From contig CM061243.1 in assembly GCA_030848705.1 (NCBI GenBank), positions 11,929,044-11,993,043 on the forward strand: a stretch of DNA of 64,000 bases. Direction: 5' to 3'. Below the pieces are notes generated by a model. That model was given only the letters and a program-made list of their open reading frames with translations. It was not told the DNA's origin and ran no database searches. Numbering within the stretch: position 1 is the stretch's first letter; every line of letters begins with the position of its first letter. The position numbers and the translations under genes are program-made. This document shows, in pieces, positions 1-12,100 of this stretch. This DNA is from Heracleum sosnowskyi (lineage: Eukaryota > Streptophyta > Magnoliopsida > Apiales > Apiaceae).

Positions 1-991
1 GTAAAAGAGATAACTACAACTCAACAAAGGACAAGACAGACAATAATATTAACAGAAGCACAGGAATCCAGAATCAAAGAAGAAAAGGTAAACTCAAAAA
101 ATCAAAATACGTTATGTATTCTTGAAGTCCGTAAACAGGTCACGGAAAGAAGTTCATGAAAATGTTCAAGCCTCAGTGACAGCAAAAGAAACAAGACTTT
201 CAAGACCACAGAAGTATATGAATGATTTAGGGTTAAGTACCACGGGATTCCAGTGATTTAAACGAAGCAACCAGAACGACAAGGGACGTATCAGCATCAT
301 TGTATTGAAGACATAAAATAAGAATTGATCAAGTGTTATTCATCTGTGAACCAGACCAGTTGCACTAGGTGACGGCACTGAAAAGATCAAGTTGTTTTAT
401 CGTCTCGGAAGAAATTGATACAGTCTATTACTTAAACACCCAGGAGCTCAGTGGAATCATTAATGGATAAAAGACAAGAAAAAGTGATTCGATAGTTTTT
501 CTTTTTAGAAAACTATCGAATGATATAAAAAGTGATTCATTGAAAACTAAGTTAAGTTAATTTGGTATTCGATAGTTTTAATTAAAAAACTATCGAATGG
601 TGAATTAACTTAATTCATTCAATGGTTTTTATTAAGGAGCAGGTGAAAAGTATTCTTGTTGTCAGGTTGATTTTGAAGATGGACGGCCAGGATTGATTCT
701 TCAATTCTAGTTCGATAGTTTTCAATTCAAGTCTACAATTAATACTGAGAGAAGAGTGTGTCTTCTTCAGTTAAGGCAATCAACACAGAAACATTACTGA
801 GAGAGAGAACTGAGCCGGAGAAATTAACAGAGAATTAATAGTGCTCAGAATTTGATCATTGTTTTGTATTTGTGTAACCTTAAACTCATTGAAGCTAATC
901 TACGGATTAGAAATTGTAGCACCCCTCGAGGTTTATATTTATAAAAAGATATATTCCCTGAAACTTGATTTGGTTTGGTGTGTTTGATTTC
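1..991 (+). mobile_element. Copia-type LTR fragment, copy A (cut by window start and at 991)
   Basis: This stretch is repeated almost exactly at 8014-9005. By eye there are about nine substitutions and one single-base indel, so roughly 99% identity. The second copy continues another 101 bases to an LTR-like end (C-tract, then CCTTCTACG, then CTAACA). Copy A stops at 991 and passes straight into decayed minus-strand gypsy sequence, so it lacks its 3' end and any primer-binding site. Its left end lies outside the window. No ORF is supported. It contains two A/T-rich hairpins built on the motif ATTCGATAGTTTT. The LTR identity is inferred from the end structure of copy B. Confidence 0.65.
487..613. 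repeat. Pair of perfect hairpins inside the LTR (copy A)
   Basis: The first hairpin has 13-base arms at 487-499 and 509-521 (ATTCGATAGTTTT and its complement) with a 9-base loop. The second is larger: outer 11-base arms at 552-562 and 603-613 (TTAAGTTAATT and its complement) enclose the same 13-base arm pair at 567-579 and 586-598 around a 6-base loop. Both are retained in copy B near 8501-8627. Function is unknown. They could form cruciforms in DNA or stem-loops in RNA if this part of the LTR is transcribed. Confidence 0.8.
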
Positions 992-1439
992 CACAAGACT
1001 CTCACTATGGGTATTGTTTTACTTCTAAGCACTTTCTCCTTCCGGTCCAATATAAAAACATACTAGAGATCAAGATCACCAACCTCGTCCCAACATACTA
1101 GAGATCGAGACCGTCGCCCGTATAAGGTTCCAAAAGACGGCATTCCAATGCTGGCATGGTAACTATTGTTGTAAGAGAATTCAATCAATGGAAGTGATCA
1201 TCCCAACTGCCTTCAAAGTCCAGTGCACAAACTCGTAGCATGTCTTCAATTGTTTGAATGGTTCGTTCACTCTGACCGTCCATCTGTGGATAATACGCCG
1301 TGCTCATATTTAATCTAGTCCCCAAGGCTTCTTGAAATTGTCTCCAAAATCTTGAATTAAACCGCGGATCTCTATCGGATACGATTGAAACTGGCACTCC
1401 ATGATGTACTATTATCTCGTTTAAATAAAGGTGAATCAA
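992..1439 (-). pseudogene. Ty3/gypsy integrase and pol C-terminal remnant
   Basis: On the minus strand, 1439-1185 reads as the core of a gypsy integrase: HHGVPVSIVSDRDPRF, then YYPQMDGQSERTIQTIEDML, then GSWDDH. Below 1185 the familiar continuation (NNSYHASIGMP, then CWDEVGD) is visible only by changing frame, followed by the short stretch KTIPIVRVLW, which resembles the post-integrase end of Tekay/Del-type chromovirus pol. It ends abruptly at 992 against copia LTR copy A, so the gypsy 3' LTR is missing. Reverse transcriptase and RNase H are absent because upstream sequence joins directly to protease (see 1440-2960). Integrase identity is clear; the lineage assignment is tentative. Confidence 0.75.
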
Positions 1440-2960
1440 CTTGAAAGGTATTAAGTCAGCAAGAAAACGATGGCCTAAAATATCAATCTCACAATGCAGA
1501 CAAATCCGGTTAACTGGAACACGTTCCTAATTTGCTACTTCTACATTTAAAAGCCTTATTTAACGGTCGGGTTTCACATCGCAATTTACTAGCAAAATCT
1601 ACAGCAATAAATGACTTGGTAGCTCCCGAAGTAATTAACACTTTTGCATGTACGGAGTTTACGAGTAGCGTACCTGTCACCACATCAGTATCTTGGACAA
1701 CATCTTTCATATTAAATACTCTGGCTCTCGGCTGGTTAGGGTTAGGTGGCCCTGCTACTCTACAATCTCTGGATACATGTCCGGCATTTCTGCACTTGTA
1801 GCATATCACTGCTGTACATTCCTTAGCATAATGTCCGTTCCGATTACACCTATAGCAGACCACACCAGTCTCCACGCAACTTCCTGTATGTTTCTTCCCG
1901 CAGGTCTTACACTCTGACGGGGGAGGTCCATTTGGTTTCTGCTGACTCTCAAACGGTGGACGAGTACCTGGTCCAGCATTCCCATTATTTGGCTTCTTGA
2001 ATCCCGCATTCCTTCCTGCCTGGAATCCCGACTTCCTGTTAAAACGATTCTGAAAATTCCCTTGTCCTCGATTTGGTTCATGACTCTCAGCCTTCCTTTT
2101 ATTGTTGTCCTTTTCCTTCTGCGATTGATCACTCTCTCCTTCTATAATCATAGCTTTCTGAACTATTGCTGAATACGTAGCCACCTCAAACACTGCCACC
2201 CTACTGCGTATCCACGGCTCCAAACCCTGTTGGAATCTCCTAGCTTTCTTTTCATTGGTGTCGACAAACTCTGGAACAAACCTTGCCAACTCGGTAAATT
2301 TGGCTTCATACTCTGTTACACTTAAATTTTCTTGCTTGGGTTCAAAGAACTTCAACTCCATCTGATTCTGCATATAACGGGGAAAAATACTTCTCTAAAA
2401 ACAACACGGTAAACCGTTCCTAAGTAACTGTCATTGTGCCTTCCAAAGCTTTCACCGACTCCCACCAATAATTAGCTTCAGTTTTCAGAAAATAGCTTGC
2501 AAACTCCGTTTTCTGGTCAGCTCCAACTTTCACTAGTACAAAAGCCTTCTCCATTATTAGCCTAACATCGTATTCATAAGTTCTTCTCATTGAGACAAAA
2601 ATCTATTATGTCCATTTTCCACAACCTGGGATATCATCAGCACAATTGCACATTTTTCCAAATTTCCAATCAACTCTTGAATTTCCTAACTAACGTAAAT
2701 AGTGACTGAGGTTTCACAGCGCGTCGTTGCTTCTTCAAATAATATTGTTTCTTTCATGCGAAAGTTGATCCACTCTTCCACAACGCAACATTAATTGATA
2801 GAAAAAACCACTGGCTCCGTTATATGTCACTAGTATTCTGATCGCATTGTGATCTGCTTTCGTTCGTGGTAATTCTGTCGTAACTTCTTTATTCATTATG
2901 GTAAAGTAAATTCATTTCAACCTGATGGCATACCTCCAAGATTATTTGAAATAACAAAAT
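1440..2960 (-). pseudogene. Ty3/gypsy gag-protease remnant
   Basis: The minus-strand frame 2373-1510 encodes 287 residues. A retrotransposon gag domain (LSVTEYEAKFTELARFVP, then RFQQGLEPWIR) is followed by a basic linker, two CCHC zinc knuckles (CYRCNRNGHYAKEC and CYKCRNAGHVSRDC) and the start of an aspartic protease. In the protease the usual catalytic DSG reads TSG, so the active site is lost. The gag reading continues upstream (ANYWWESVKALEG near 2450) past an in-frame stop near 2420 and fades toward about 2960. Downstream, in another frame, HRFLADLIPFKL at about 1440-1475 runs directly into integrase, showing that RT and RNase H were deleted. It is non-functional. Confidence 0.8.
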
Positions 2961-3890
2961 CCATGATATCTTGAAGAGAAACTGTTCTATATCATAGCAA
3001 GTGTCCCACAATTGTGGTTACCAAATTTACAAATTTTCAAGCAAACATTATTGGGAACAAAAGAATCACCGAGAGATCAATTTGATCAAATGAACCCAAT
3101 GTTGCGTGTCTTAATTAAGACATTACTAAAGGTAATTAGCCTTCTTGTATTGCACAACACACAAGTGACGGCGTCCCATCAGACTTCTATCACACAGACA
3201 GATAGTCCTTGTGTCCCCTATCAATAGGGTTGTTCGTCTCAGTTGGAGTAGATAAATATGAAAGGAAACTAAAGTCAAATTTAACAATTAAGCCTTTTGT
3301 CGAGAAAGCCTCAGATACACACCTTGGATTAAAACTAAATAGATTCGAAAAGTGTTATTCCATGAAAGAAGAACAACCAGAGGAGAAAGAGTTGAAACTC
3401 AAACAACACAATTCCAACAGGCCTGAGAAAATCATAATCACCTCTGAAGAAATTGAGAACATGATTGAACAAGAGTATCAAATATAAAATCAAGAGGCGG
3501 AATATATTCACAAAGAAAAGTCTCATTTAAAGGAATATCACATATTTTATTAAAAAGGAAAGGTATTGCCACCGTCTTCACATGTGCATCCTCTGTTGGT
3601 TCCTTTGATAGCTCGATATCCGATTCTAAACTCTTCTTTTCCACGTCATAAGGTTAGCAATATCGTACGTCATCGAATCATAATAGTCCTTGAAGATTCC
3701 ACCATAGACATCTATAACTGTAAGGAGTTCTATCCAGCCCAGTACAAACATCTCAAATGAGTACCCTTATCTTAACTTACTCGTTGATACTATATCCAAT
3801 AGTCCAACACGAACTCTACATGAGCTCTGACGTTCTCACTTAACTATACACACACCTACACACTCTCGTTTCTAGTTTTACTATAACCTT
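2961..3890 (-). other. Gypsy leader region with unexplained open stretches
   Basis: This lies between the gypsy primer-binding site and recognisable gag, so on the minus strand it should be the element's leader and gag N terminus. I recognise no gypsy domain here. On the plus strand, 3209-3487 and 3566-3760 are open in the same frame, separated by two stops (TAA at 3485 and another near 3548). The first is rich in Lys/Glu near its end. On the minus strand 3644-3438 is also open (68 aa). None matches a family I know. Confidence 0.35.
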
Positions 3891-3902
3891 GCTCTGATAC
3901 CA
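3891..3902 (-). promoter_or_regulatory. Primer-binding site of the gypsy element (tRNA-Met type)
   Basis: Plus-strand GCTCTGATACCA is the complement of TGGTATCAGAGC, the classic plant LTR-retrotransposon primer-binding site for initiator tRNA-Met. It sits 3 bases from the LTR end that begins TGTAACG at 3906, which fixes the element as minus-strand and identifies 3906-7993 as its 5' LTR. Confidence 0.85.
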
Positions 3903-3905
3903 ACT

Positions 3906-6900
3906 TGTAACGCCCCCAAATCCGGGGTCAAAGGATTTGGTCGTCACGCTAAAATCTCAATTAAAACAACCTGTTAAATATTAAACAAATTCAAATACAC
4001 ATCTGCAACCCCAACTAAACCAAGATCTTTTAGGTTATAGTGCTAGAAACAAGAATCCAAAATCCCATTAAACAAAAACACTTCTGTACAACAATTCTCT
4101 TTGCATAATTCTACAACACTAGTATAACTTCGATGAGAAGTATACCAGGCAAAACTAATCTTATATAATACAATATATGATAGATATCATCTTTAAACAA
4201 TAACCTTACACTAGTTCCAAATACTCTGGATCATAACATCTTCATGCTAACATCTTTTCCCTTCCTGTCCAAGCCACACAGGCAATTTCCGCTAATTTAC
4301 CTCCTTACTGAAAAGCTAAAATATAAATAAAACAAGTATGAGCGAAAGAAATGCTCAGCAGGTGTATTACTAAAGTGCGATAGTAAAATCTTTCAAATAG
4401 ATTTGAGTATGTAGAAAAACATGATGTAAATATAATTCAGTAAGTTGAGGACAATAGTTTTACAAAAATACCATTTTTGAAAATATCAGTTATATGCAAG
4501 AAATCTTTTGAAAACAACCATTCTAGAAAGGATAGAATAATAGAGAAATATGAGTGAAACCAAATGCTCAGTCAGTGAGTAAAGGACACGATTAAGATCT
4601 CAATATAGTAGCAACTGAAGATGCAATATAATACAACAATATATAAAAGGTGTTATGCAAATCTCAAAGGAAATAACGAAACAACCAGATAACTTTGGAA
4701 TGGAAGAAATTTCATATCTTTGGAAATGGTCCCACAATATATAAATAACTTCTAAATTAATCATAAAATAAATGAACTGGAATTCACTAGACGCTACGAG
4801 CTAAGCCGACGATCAATCGCTCATAGCTCGCCAACCACACTGTGGTACACAGCGGGTTCAAAACATATGGGGTTCCCCGGGCAAACAATTAAAATCAGCC
4901 CAATTGGCACTTATTGACCATGGCCAATTATCATTCAAAATCTCTCGACCGGCGCACGGCCATGTGCCTTTCCAATTCACGGGTTCAATATACAACCCTA
5001 GTTTTTCCAAAACACATCTTTTACCCATACCGGGTTCATACGTTTCCAACTTTTATGGATTTCACAATTCAACTCAAGAACTCTGATATTCTCATTTAGC
5101 ATGACCATTTCCGATATGATATCAATAAGGAATGAAAATATAACCACATGTTTACTGGATGGTATGAACAGTTATAATCTTAATTGAAATAATATCACTT
5201 GAATAATAAGTGAAGGAATAACACTTGCCTCTGGTCCTTAGCTACTATGTAAAGCTGATGTAATACGACCTCTTCCTTATTCAGTCTCGTAGCACGATTA
5301 TCTATTTCAATCTTCCTTGGATTCAATGCTCTTATGATTAATATGAGTCTGATCCTACGATGTTAAATCCACGCGTCTACCGATATCTCCATTGGAACAA
5401 AATACTTGGAAATGTCCCCTATGAGTGTTAACGGTTCCTTGGCGTTAGATCACCTTGCAAAATAACCCAATCAGTCGCGACAATACTTTATCCATCCCCG
5501 ACTTCATTCATTTAACTTATTTAGATAATCCGACTCGTCTCGTCCCATAGCCTCTGTTGTAAAGATAACCATGTTTCAATTGATGGAATAGTCACGGTTA
5601 ATCAAATAAATAACCCGCGTATCACGCTTATCGAAAATCTCTATACTATAACAGTCAACATCTAAGTCAACGGCCTCGTAAATCTCATTTTCTAACATTA
5701 CTGACAAATTTCTATTCTAACTACCCCTCGTGGTGATATTGAACACGACTAAAACATTTAAACAAGTTTCAAAACAATTATTCGCATTTATGACTCAACA
5801 ACTAGATAATTCACATAATTCACATAGCACATATCGTTATTTAATTGTGATAAATAAATCACGTAAGTCTCGTAACATCTAAGAAATAATTTTAGAAAAA
5901 TATTCAACTCTCGTTTCAAAGGAATTAATCCTCAAAATATTTTTAGGTCAAAATCGGATCATTCATATCATTTATGTAGCACATATTGATATTTAAATGC
6001 ACTAATGACAGCACATATGTCATATACGTTCGAGAAATAATTTGTAACTCGAAAGAAAGGCCTAAAATGATTCTATAAATCATTTAGGAATTTTAAATAA
6101 TTAATAAAACATTTTTAGGAATATTTTTCCTAATTTAAATAACTTTTGAATGAAATTAATAAATCACACAAGTCACATAACAGTCAAGAAATAACTTTAG
6201 AATAATATTTGACTATCGTTTGAAAATAATCAACTCGCAAAACATTTTTAGATAAATAATCGAATCATTTTTTTGACAACATAAATGTTCAAAAACAATT
6301 TAATCAATTAATATAAAATTAATTGATCATCTATAAATACTTAAACAAATTTATAGAATTAAAAATGTTTAGAAAATAATTAAATCTAATTTAAATTAAT
6401 TAAATTTAATTAATAATGAATTTATAAAAATTAATTGATTAAAGATTAATCAATCAATTTAAATGAATTAATTACTAATTAAAAGTAATTAAAATAATTA
6501 AATTTAATTCATTTTTGAAAATAAATAAATATTTAAGAATTTATAAAAATAGTTTCGAATTATAAAATAAATTTTAGGAATTTAAAACAATTTTCAAAAT
6601 TTTTAAATCATTTTCTGAATTTAAAATCAAAATAAATAATTAAAATAAAATTTGACTCAGAAACACTGTTCATAATCAGAATTAGGGTAGAAACGGATCA
6701 AACGACGGTTCCCCGAAGAACATCGCCGGAAAGCTGAAGAACAGCTCGCCGAAATCTGGAATTTCCAGAAACCGGTCGGCTGTCCCCGCCGCCGGCGAGT
6801 TTTCCGACACTCCCAAAACGTCGCAACCTTATCAAAAACATGGGGTTTACAACCCCCAACCCCTTACAAACCAAATACGCCCAGAATCTACTCAGAAAAC

Positions 6901-7993
6901 GGCCAAAAAGACCAACCCCGACGCCGGTGGTGATTTTTCCGGTGAACAAAAATCATACACGAAACTTACAACTAAATATATGAATCGTTCCTAAACTTCA
7001 CGATCTATTCAACTGTACAAACATCAACAAGGTCTGTTCAGTCTAAACAAATTCCGACCAAACTCCGGCCATGTACCCGTTTTCCGTTTTTATCAATTTC
7101 GAACCCAAAACTTAAATTAAAAATCATCATTCGGTTCTAAATCACCTGATAAACACAATCAAGCCATCACTTATCCAGAACAATCAAAAACAAAGATTTC
7201 CCCAAATTAAATCCATTAATTCGAAAATAATTAAATAATTAAAAATAAGAAAAACTCAGAAATCATACTCACATAGATTTTGATGATGGATTTGGATAGG
7301 GAATGATGAGAGGTTCGATTTGGTTACAAGAACATCGAACTCGGGTTCCGATAACACCTTCAAGATTGAGTTTGATTCTCAAGAACACGAAGAACACGTT
7401 TTTAGGATTTTTTTCAGATTTTTAACTGTAATTAAGCTTTATTATACGCAAAACAAAGTACGATTTGCCTTTTTATATTAAACGGAAAATAATACCCCAA
7501 ACGACATTTTTGGATCGATATTGATCCGATGGATCGTTTTAAATACAATTTAACAGAATATATGCTTTAAACCTTGAATAAAGCAGAATACACGTTTTAT
7601 GAGACGATAATCATCCAGAATGTATGGATAACTACAATTATCGTTTAATAATAGATATACGAACCAAAATACTTCTATTACGAATATTCAAGAATATTTT
7701 CCAAATCAACGAATGAATTATTGGTACGAACGATATACCAATTTCCCGAATGATTATAAAACGAACTAATTTTCTTTTTTGATAATTAAAATAAAATGAA
7801 ATAAATAACATCATCTAAAAAAATAGATTTTAATCCCCATAAATATTCACATATCATTCCAAAGACACATCTTCGATCACTTAACGAATAACTTAACACA
7901 TTTAACCAGATAAAATATTTAATAATTATAGAAATGAAAATAAATCTTCATTATACATTAAATATTAACACGTAATATTTTCCGGATCTTACA
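3906..7993 (-). mobile_element. Long gypsy LTR (about 4.1 kb), 5' LTR of the minus-strand element
   Basis: The block starts TGTAACGCCCCCAAATCCGG and ends CCGGATCTTACA, giving TG...CA termini with an imperfect inverted repeat (TGTAA ... AATCCGG against its complement). It directly adjoins the minus-strand primer-binding site. LTRs of this length with a TGTAAC(G/A)CCCC start are typical of Tekay/Del-type chromoviruses. The interior is AT-rich without a convincing gene. A GC-richer open stretch at 6949-6698 (minus) probably lies in transcribed LTR leader sequence. No second LTR is present, so LTR divergence cannot be measured. Confidence 0.75.
7471..7480 (-). promoter_or_regulatory. Possible TATA box of the gypsy LTR
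   Basis: Read on the minus strand this is TAATATAAAA followed by AGGC, the best TATA-like site in the upstream half of the LTR. Placement fits a promoter driving minus-strand transcription toward gag, but the region is AT-rich and chance matches are likely. Confidence 0.3.
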
Positions 7994-8000
7994 AGCATAA

Positions 8001-9106
8001 TGTAACATAAGATGTAAAAGAGATAACTACAACTCAACAAAGGACAAGACAGACAATAATATTAACAGAAGCACAGGAATCCAGAATCAAAGAAGAAAAG
8101 GTAAACTCAAAAAATCAAAATACGTTATGTATTCTTGAAGTCCGTAAACAGGTCACGGAAAGAAGTTCATGAAAATGTTCAAGCCTCGGTGACAGCAAAA
8201 GAAACAAGACTTTCAAGACCACAGAAGTATGTGAATGATTTAGGGTTAAGTACCACGGGATTCCAGTGATTTAAACGAAGCAACCAGAACGACAAGGGAC
8301 GTATCAGCAGCATTGTATTGAAGACATAAAATAAGAATTGATCAAGTGTTATTCATCTGTGAACCAGACCAGTTGTACTAGGTGACGGCACTGAAAAGAT
8401 CAAGTTGTTTTATCGTCTCAGAAGAAATTGATACAGTCTATTACTTAAACACCCAGGAGCTCAGTGGAATCATTAATGGATAAAAGACAAGAAAAAAGTG
8501 ATTCGATAGTTTTTCTTTTTAGAAAACTATCGAATGATATAAAAAGTGATTCATTGAAAACTAAGTTAAGTTAATTTGGTATTCGATAGTTTTAATTAAA
8601 AAACTATCGAATGGTGAATTAACTTAATTCATTCGATGGTTTTTATTAAGGAGCATGTGAAAAGTATTCTTGTTGTCAGGTTGATTTTGAAGATGGACGA
8701 CCAGGATTGATTCTTCAATTCTAGTTCGATAGTTTTCAATTCAAGTTTACAATTAATACTGAGAGAAGAGTGTGTCTTCTTCAGTTAAGGCAATCAACAC
8801 AGAAACATTACTGAGAGAGAGAACTGAGCCGGAGAAATTAACAGAGAATTAATAGTGCTCAGAATTTGATCATTGTTTTGTATTTGTGTAACCTTAAACT
8901 CATTGAAGCTAATCTACGGATTAGAAATTGTAGCACCCCTCGAGGTTTATATTTATAAAAAGATATATTCCCTGAAACTTGATTTGGTTTGGTGTGTTTG
9001 ATTTCGTTATAGAACTGAAAGATTAATCCGCGAACGAAATTGAATTATTTGTGAGTATCGTATTCAACCCCCCCCCCCCCCCTTCTACGATACTTTGGAC
9101 CTAACA
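8001..9106 (+). mobile_element. Copia-type LTR, copy B, inserted in another copia's gag
   Basis: This is the second copy of the repeat at 1-991, here with its 3' end. It may begin at TGTAACATAAG (8001) and ends with a 15-base C tract (9068-9082), CTTCTACGATACTTTGGAC and CTAACA. The same end architecture appears in the Sirevirus-like LTR ending at 54357. Right after it, at 9107, the reading frame of a different copia gag resumes (VLIDQNYHHWSRSVSIAL), so the LTR is inserted in coding sequence. The next five bases, ACTTG, are the expected position of a target-site duplication, but the other flank is outside the window. The left boundary is uncertain by a few bases. Confidence 0.7.
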
Positions 9107-12100
9107 ACTTGTTAGTGAAGTACTAATTGATCAAAACTATCACCATTGGAGTCGATCGGTTTCCATCGCACTTTCTGCAAAACTCAAGTTTGGATTCATT
9201 GATGGATCTCAAGTCAAACCAGATGCAGGATCACCTCAATTAGCACTCTGGATGCATAGTAATGATCTGGTAATCTCCTGGATTCTAAATTTTGTCTCTT
9301 CTGATATTCATAAGGGTGTTGTTTATATGTCAACTGCAAAACAAATTTGGGATGATCTTCAACATCGATATGCACAGAATAATGTTCCTCGGCTGTTCAA
9401 TTTAAGAAAGGAATTAGCTTCATTAACGCAAGGTAGTAAATCTATCACTGCGTACTTTACTCAATTTCGAGGCCTTGTAGATGAGTTAGACAATTTAGAT
9501 CATATACCTAGATGTACTTGTGCCTCTACTACCTGTAATTGTCATCATACTCAAAAACTGACTCAATATGAGAAATTGATGAAACTAAATCAGTTTCTGA
9601 TGGGGCTTAATGAGCAATTTACATCCATAAGAGGTCAAATGATGTTAATGAGTCCACTCCCGGATTTAAGTCATGCTTATGCTATGTTGCTACAAGAGAA
9701 AAATCAGAGAGAGTGTGTACATCATGTCAATCTTACATCTGATAATGCTGCTATGAATGTGAGAGTTGGATTTCATAATAACAATGGCAATAACAAGAAT
9801 AGATTCACTGCAAAGAAAGATGACAGGAAGGTGTCAGATTCCTCCATCATCTGTGATTACTGCAAACTTACAGGACATACTAGAGATAAGTGATTTGCAC
9901 TTCATGGATATCCTGATTGGCACAGGATGTATGGTCAACCAAAACCTAAAGTAAGGCCTACTACAGGCAAGAAACCTAATATACATGCAACTAATGTGAT
10001 ACAATCTGGTGGAACTTTGAATTCAGAGTCTAATACAGCTGATACTACTCTTGAAAGTGACAATCTGTCTGATACTCAATGTCAGCAACTGATCAACATG
10101 CTTCAGTCCAAAATGAAATCTCCTGCTACCAATTATGCTCCCTGGATAACCAATGCTACCAACTCATGTGCAGGTATTTCTCAATATCACACAAATTTAG
10201 TAGTTTTTGCCAATCATGCACAATCTCAGTCACCTCAACACACCTGGATAATTGACTTAGGTGCCACACATCATATTACACCTTATCTTCATCTACTCAC
10301 TACATCCACACCAGTACATTCTAAAATTCATTTACCAAATGGGAATATCTCAACTGTCAGTCATATTGGCACTGTACAGTTGTCATCCTTCTTATCTCTA
10401 CATGATGTATTAGTGGTACCTAATTTCCAGTGCAATCTTCTTTCTATACCACAACTAACCAAATCCATGTCTTGCAAAATTATGTTTTTGTCTTCAAAAT
10501 GTATGTTGCAGGTCCCTGCATTACAGATGGAGAGAGAGATTGGTGAGTTAGAAGAAGGCATGTACAAACTTCACAGCTACAAGATTGCATCTACACAAGT
10601 TCATCATATCAATGCTAATAGTACTTCAACAAATAAATGGCATTGTAGGCTTGGTCATCCCTCTAGCATTGTATTAGGTCATATTTCCTCTATTCCTAAA
10701 AGTGTTTCAGTATCAAATTCTCAGTGTGAAATCTGTCATCTTTCCAAACAATTCAGACCTAGTTTCTCTATCAGTAAATCTGTTACCACTAGTATATTTG
10801 AATTAGTACATTGTGATGTTTGGGGTCCCTATAAGCATGTCACTCATGGAAAATGTAATCAATTCTTGACCATAGTAGATGATTTTTCAAGATGTACCTT
10901 GGTATTCTTTTTTACTGATAAATCTCAAGTATCTACTCTTATCAAAAATTTCATTGCATATGTTCAAAATCAGTTTCATACAACAATCAAAACTCTCAGA
11001 ACAGATAATGGAACAGAATTTGTTAATCATGATTTATCTACTCATCTTGCATCCTTGGGAATTATACATCAAAACAGTTGTCCTCATACTCCCCAACAAA
11101 ATGGGGTAGTAGAGAGAAAACATCAACATCTTCTTAATGTTGCTAGGTCACTTAAACTTCAAAGTAATCTTCCTATTAACCTATGGGGAGATTGTATTGT
11201 TACTGCCACACATCTCATAAACATACTACCCTCATTTGTGCTTAATTTCAAATCACCATATGAGATTATGTTTAACAAACTTCCAGATTACTCTCTTCTT
11301 AAAAATTTTGGGTGTCTATGCTACATATCTGATTTATATTCTCCTAAAAATAAATTATCTGCTAAATCTCTCAAGTGTGTATTCATTTGATACCCTTTCA
11401 ATAAAAAAGGATACAGAGTTCTTGAACTTGCTACCAGAAAATGTTATATTTCCAGAGATATAATATTTGTAGAAGACTGCTTTCCTTTTCATCAATCTTG
11501 TCATTCTCAACCTTCTGATTCATGTTTTCATGTATTTTCTACTCCATCTTCTTTTTACATCTTTCCTGATTCACCTCTGGCTACTGACATTGAGTCTATA
11601 ATCATACAAAATCCTAGTAATCTCACTTTGCCAGACACAACTCCTGTTTTAGATAACCTTACTCCCTCCAATGATGATACTGATCATTCCTCTCAGGTTC
11701 AGAATACAATACCCATTGCCTTATCTAAACCATCCAGGCATAAAGTCATACCAGCAAAGTTTAAGGACTTTACTGGTCTTCCAATTACAACCAACAATGT
11801 CTCTTCTTCATCTGCAGGGGTTGTCTCAGGTAACACTTGTTCCTATCCTATTCAACACTACATGTCATACAATGTCTTTACTCCATCATATCATAAATAC
11901 TTGTGTGCTACTGCTTCTATTCCCACACCATACACATATAAACAAGCCCGTACAGACTCTAAATGGCTTACTACCATGAAACTTGAACTGGATGCTCTTG
12001 AAAGTAATCATACCTAAGAGTTGGTTCAAAAACCTCCAAATCAGCACATTATTGACTGTAAATGGTTGTTTAAAGTCAAATATAATCTTGATGGCTCAGT

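Noticed and set aside
1532..2132. ORFs on the plus strand and alternative minus frame over gypsy gag
   Set aside because: They are shadows of the gag-protease frame on the minus strand, which carries the zinc knuckles.
6698..6949. 83-aa minus-strand ORF with a GC-rich start inside the gypsy LTR
   Set aside because: It lies wholly inside the LTR, has no recognisable domain, and such open stretches are common in long gypsy LTR leader regions.
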